Origin: Rhodanobacter sp. OK091
GTDB lineage: Bacteria; Pseudomonadota; Gammaproteobacteria; Xanthomonadales; Rhodanobacteraceae
Assembly: GCF_900142825.1 (NCBI RefSeq)
Contig: NZ_FRCH01000001.1
Span: forward strand, 496,001-560,000
Direction: 5' to 3'
Length of the DNA stretch: 64,000 nucleotides
A model generated the notes under the pieces. The model was not told the origin of the DNA. It saw only the letters and a program-made list of their open reading frames with translations, and made no database searches. Shown here piece by piece: positions 61,470-64,000 of the stretch (positions are counted from its first letter, which is position 1; the number at the start of each line of letters is the position of its first letter). The translations under genes and the position numbers were made by a program.

Positions 61470-63371
61470 TCAGCGCCGGGTTTCGGTCACCAGTCGCTCA
61501 ACGAAATCGGCCAACGGCATGCTGCCCAGATCCTCGCCCGAGCGGGTACGCACGGAAACCGCACCGGTCTCTTTCTCGCGATCACCGACCACAAGCAGAT
61601 AAGGCACTTTCTGCATCGTATGTTCGCGGATTTTATAGCCGACTTTCTCGTTGCGCAAATCCGATTGTACCCGGAAACCTTTGTCGACAAGGGTTTGCGT
61701 CACCTGAGCGACGTAATCGGCCTGTGCATCGGTGATATTGAGCACCACCGCCTGTATCGGGGCCAGCCACGCCGGCAGCAAACCGGCGTGATGCTCGATC
61801 AGAATGCCGATGAAACGCTCCATCGAGCCCACGATCGCCCGGTGCAGCATCACCGGATGCTGTTTATGCGAGTGCTCGTCCACGTACTCGGCGTCGAGGC
61901 GCTCGGGCATCATGAAGTCGACCTGCATGGTACCGACCTGCCAGGCACGACCGATCGAATCCTTGAGGTGGTACTCGATCTTGGGCGCATAGAATGCGCC
62001 CTCGCCCGGCAACTCCTCCCACTCCACGCCGGCCGCACGCAATGCGCGACGCAGCATTTCCTCGGTGCGGTCCCAGAACTCGTCCGAGCCGATGCGCTTG
62101 TCCGGCCGCAGCGCCAGCTTGATCGCCAGATCAGTGAAGCCGAAGTCGGCATAGACCTTCATCGCCTGCAGATGGAATGCCGTGACTTCGCCTTCGACCT
62201 GCTCCGGCGTGCAGAAAATATGGCCGTCATCCTGGGTGAACGCGCGCACGCGCATGATGCCGTGCAGCGCACCGGACGGTTCATTGCGGTGGCAGCCGCC
62301 GAATTCACCGTAGCGTATAGGCAACTCGCGGTAGCTGTGCAAGCCGGTGTTGAACACCTGTACGTGGCCGGGGCAGTTCATCGGCTTCAGCGCGTAGGTA
62401 TGCTTCTCAGACTCAGTGAAAAACATGTTCTCGGCGTAGTTGTCCCAATGCCCGGACTTCTTCCACAGCGACACGTCCAGCACCATCGGACAGCGCACTT
62501 CCTGATAGCCGCTCTTGCGGTACACGCCGCGCATGTATTGCTCGACCTGTTGCCAGATCGCCCAGCCGTTCGGATGCCAGAACACCATGCCCGGGCTCTC
62601 TTCCTGCTGATGGAACAGGTCGAGCTGCTTGCCGATCTTGCGATGGTCGCGCTTCTCGGCCTCTTCGAGCTGGTACAGGTAGGCCTTCAGATCCTTGTCG
62701 TTGAGCCACGCCGTCCCGTAGATGCGGCTCAGCATGGCGTTGTTGGAATCGCCACGCCAATAGGCGCCCGCCACCTTCATCAGCTTGAACGCGCGCAGTT
62801 TGCCGGTATTGGGCACATGCGGACCGCGGCACAGATCGGTGAACTCGCCCTGCGAATACAGTGACAGCGGCTCATCGGACGGAATCGACTCGATGATTTC
62901 GGCCTTGTAGTTCTCGCCTATGCCGCGAAAGAACGCCACGGCGTCATCGCGCGATTTCACGCTGCGCGTCACCGGCAGTTGTTCGGCGACGATCTTCTCC
63001 ATCTCCGCCTCGATTTTCGGCAGGTCATCGGGCGTGAACGGCCGCTCGTAGGCGAAGTCGTAATAGAAACCGTTGTCGATCACCGGGCCGATCGTGACTT
63101 GCGCGCCGGGATACAAGCGCTGCACGGCCTGACCCATCAAGTGCGCCGTGGAGTGGCGCAGGATTTCCAGCGCCTCGGGGCTCTTGTCGGTAATGATCTG
63201 CAGGCTGGCGTCGTGCGCGATCGAAAACCCGGCATCGACCAGCTTGCCGTCGACCTTGCCGGCCAGGGTCGCCTTGGCCAGACCGGCGCCAATCGAGGCG
63301 GCCACGTCTTGCACGGTAACGGGATGATCGAACGGCCGCTTGCTGCCGTCGGGTAGCGTGATTTCAATCAT
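61470..63371 (-). CDS. thrS: threonyl-tRNA synthetase
   Basis: A 633-residue class II synthetase. TGS domain ([22 protein letters not shown]) at the N-terminus, editing domain with [20 protein letters not shown], catalytic core with [31 protein letters not shown] (motif 2) and [21 protein letters not shown] (motif 3), and a C-terminal anticodon-binding domain. Zinc ligands Cys and two His are kept. ATG 63371 was preferred over the in-frame ATG three codons upstream. It heads the thrS-infC-rpmI-rplT cluster and is preceded by a terminator 20 bases away. Confidence 0.97.
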   Translation of the reverse strand: MIEITLPDGSKRPFDHPVTVQDVAASIGAGLAKATLAGKVDGKLVDAGFSIAHDASLQIITDKSPEALEILRHSTAHLMGQAVQRLYPGAQVTIGPVIDNGFYYDFAYERPFTPDDLPKIEAEMEKIVAEQLPVTRSVKSRDDAVAFFRGIGENYKAEIIESIPSDEPLSLYSQGEFTDLCRGPHVPNTGKLRAFKLMKVAGAYWRGDSNNAMLSRIYGTAWLNDKDLKAYLYQLEEAEKRDHRKIGKQLDLFHQQEESPGMVFWHPNGWAIWQQVEQYMRGVYRKSGYQEVRCPMVLDVSLWKKSGHWDNYAENMFFTESEKHTYALKPMNCPGHVQVFNTGLHSYRELPIRYGEFGGCHRNEPSGALHGIMRVRAFTQDDGHIFCTPEQVEGEVTAFHLQAMKVYADFGFTDLAIKLALRPDKRIGSDEFWDRTEEMLRRALRAAGVEWEELPGEGAFYAPKIEYHLKDSIGRAWQVGTMQVDFMMPERLDAEYVDEHSHKQHPVMLHRAIVGSMERFIGILIEHHAGLLPAWLAPIQAVVLNITDAQADYVAQVTQTLVDKGFRVQSDLRNEKVGYKIREHTMQKVPYLLVVGDREKETGAVSVRTRSGEDLGSMPLADFVERLVTETRR

Positions 63372-63392
63372 GGGAACCATTCTCTGAAAAGC

Positions 63393-63412
63393 AAAAAAGG
63401 GCATCCGCCCTT
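63393..63412 (-). terminator. leader terminator (attenuator) before thrS
   Basis: On the minus strand AAGGGC-GGAT-GCCCTT is followed at once by TTTTGCTTTT, and the thrS ATG comes about 20 bases later. A rho-independent terminator in a leader, between promoter and gene on the same strand, is the arrangement of an attenuator. Confidence 0.65.
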
Positions 63413-63440
63413 CTTCAAAAAAAACCAAGGCGTGGCGTGA

Positions 63441-63467
63441 TCAGCAGTGGAATACGGTAGTTGCCAT
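63441..63467 (-). CDS. putative leader peptide MATTVFHC upstream of thrS
   Basis: ATG GCA ACT ACC GTA TTC CAC TGC TGA encodes eight residues with two adjacent Thr codons and one Phe. It ends about 28 bases before the terminator hairpin and lies within the inferred 150-nt thrS leader. The ribosome site is weak (GAGCG). If translated, stalling at Thr codons could control read-through into thrS. Eight codons may arise by chance, so the call is tentative. Confidence 0.35.
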   Translation of the reverse strand: MATTVFHC

Positions 63468-63525
63468 GTCGCACGCTCGGCCGGCGCGGAGCGCGGGCCA
63501 CCTGGGTCTTGTGGATGATGTCGAA

Positions 63526-63554
63526 AAGCTAGTTTAGCCCAGATCGGCTGTCAA
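63526..63554 (-). promoter_or_regulatory. candidate thrS promoter
   Basis: On the minus strand a consensus TTGACA (63554-63549) is followed after 17 bases by TAGCTT (63531-63526). Transcription would start near 63519, giving a leader that contains the short Thr-Thr ORF and the terminator. Confidence 0.5.
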
Positions 63555-63637
63555 TCCTCGCTGATGCAGCCGTGCGGGCAAGCCGTCAGCGAGATGAACC
63601 CCGCTGCGAAAAAAACCCTTGGCGAGGCATGACGACT

Positions 63638-64000
63638 TCAGAACGGCTTGGCAATCACCAGAAAGATCACCGCAAGCAGCAACAACACCGGCAGTTCATT
63701 AAGCCAACGCAAAGCCCGCGACGACGGCAACGTGCCGCCCGCGGCCTTGCGTTTGAGCAGACGACCGCACCAGACGAAATACGCGAGCAGTACGGCCACC
63801 AGGGTGAGCTTGGCGTCGATCCAGTGCATGCCCGCCGCCACGTTCGGCAGCGTTGCGGGAAACAGCCGCCAGCCTTGCCACAGGGTCAGCCCGAATAAGA
63901 ATGCGAGGCCGAACATGTTATGGCCGAACTTGTACAACCGCCGTCCCATCAACTGCAGCCGCGCCTGCACCGCAGGCTCGTTCGCTGTCTCGGCCAGATT
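63638..64000 (-). CDS. HemJ/CopD-family membrane protein (partial, N-terminus outside window)
   Basis: The C-terminal 120 residues of an integral membrane protein. The frame is open to the window edge (the last bases encode NLAETANEPAVQARLQLMGR), so the start lies beyond 64000. Visible features are three hydrophobic helices, the RRLYKFGHNMFGLAFLFGL segment with a His, HWIDAKLTLVAVLLAYFVWCGR with the conserved His and Lys, and RWLNELPVLLLLAVIFLVIAKPF at the end. These match the HemJ-type protoporphyrinogen oxidase / CopD-like family. It is transcribed leftward towards thrS. Confidence 0.75.
   Translation of the reverse strand, partial: NLAETANEPAVQARLQLMGRRLYKFGHNMFGLAFLFGLTLWQGWRLFPATLPNVAAGMHWIDAKLTLVAVLLAYFVWCGRLLKRKAAGGTLPSSRALRWLNELPVLLLLAVIFLVIAKPF

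Overview
The window is a GC-rich proteobacterial chromosome segment, most likely from the Xanthomonadales/Lysobacterales and probably Rhodanobacteraceae (Dyella, Rhodanobacter or Luteibacter type). This rests on the order thrS-infC-rpmI-rplT-pheS-pheT-ihfA-merR-tRNA-Pro, an Rrf2-sufB-C-D-S operon, the amgK-murU cell-wall recycling pair, a D-2-hydroxyglutarate dehydrogenase gene divergent from serA, and an Oar-type TonB-dependent receptor. It is inferred from gene content; no database was searched. No rRNA, prophage, insertion sequence or CRISPR array was seen.

Region 1 (about 0.4-18.7 kb) is the accessory part and looks like a glycan-utilisation locus. A leftward set carries a GH29 alpha-L-fucosidase, a clan GH-D (GH36-like) alpha-glycosidase, a TonB-dependent receptor, two PfkB sugar kinases and an AgaS-like SIS isomerase. 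A divergent rightward set carries a class I aldolase, an amidohydrolase-2 protein and a DeoR/AgaR-type repressor. This matches a galactosamine/GalNAc-to-tagatose-bisphosphate route fed by periplasmic removal of fucose and alpha-linked Gal or GalNAc. A decayed GH27 alpha-galactosidase fragment lies beyond the repressor gene, followed by an operator-like array of CTTTC repeats in front of a secreted DUF5077/DUF3472 protein. A subtilisin-type autotransporter protease closes the region. No dedicated GalNAc-6-phosphate deacetylase or inner-membrane sugar permease is visible, so the pathway is either incomplete here or uses non-standard parts.

Region 2 (18.9-28 kb) holds housekeeping genes: a thiolase, a small Ala-rich lipoprotein, the methylcrotonyl-CoA carboxylase beta subunit, obgE-rpmA-rplU, uvrA and a thioesterase. 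Region 3 (28-36.7 kb) is the Fe-S assembly cluster read leftward (Rrf2 regulator, sufB, an unexpected lipoprotein gene, sufC, sufD, sufS), followed by an acyltransferase, a ketopantoate-reductase-like protein, a GNAT acetyltransferase and a Rieske ferredoxin. Many of the junctions are 4-base stop/start overlaps.

Region 4 (37-48.7 kb) contains a PII protein, amgK-murU, the yajC-secD-secF secretion genes, the queuosine genes tgt and queA, and a DesK/DesR-like two-component system downstream of an ABC-2 exporter. Region 5 (48.9-55.7 kb) has a class III aminotransferase, a PsiF protein, upp, proline iminopeptidase and the D-2-hydroxyglutarate dehydrogenase/serA pair. Region 6 (55.7-64 kb) is the translation cluster from thrS down to tRNA-Pro. 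It has a probable attenuator with a short Thr-Thr leader peptide before thrS, an infC gene that appears to start at AUC, and a terminator plus REP-like repeats between rplT and pheS. The window ends inside a HemJ/CopD-like membrane protein gene.
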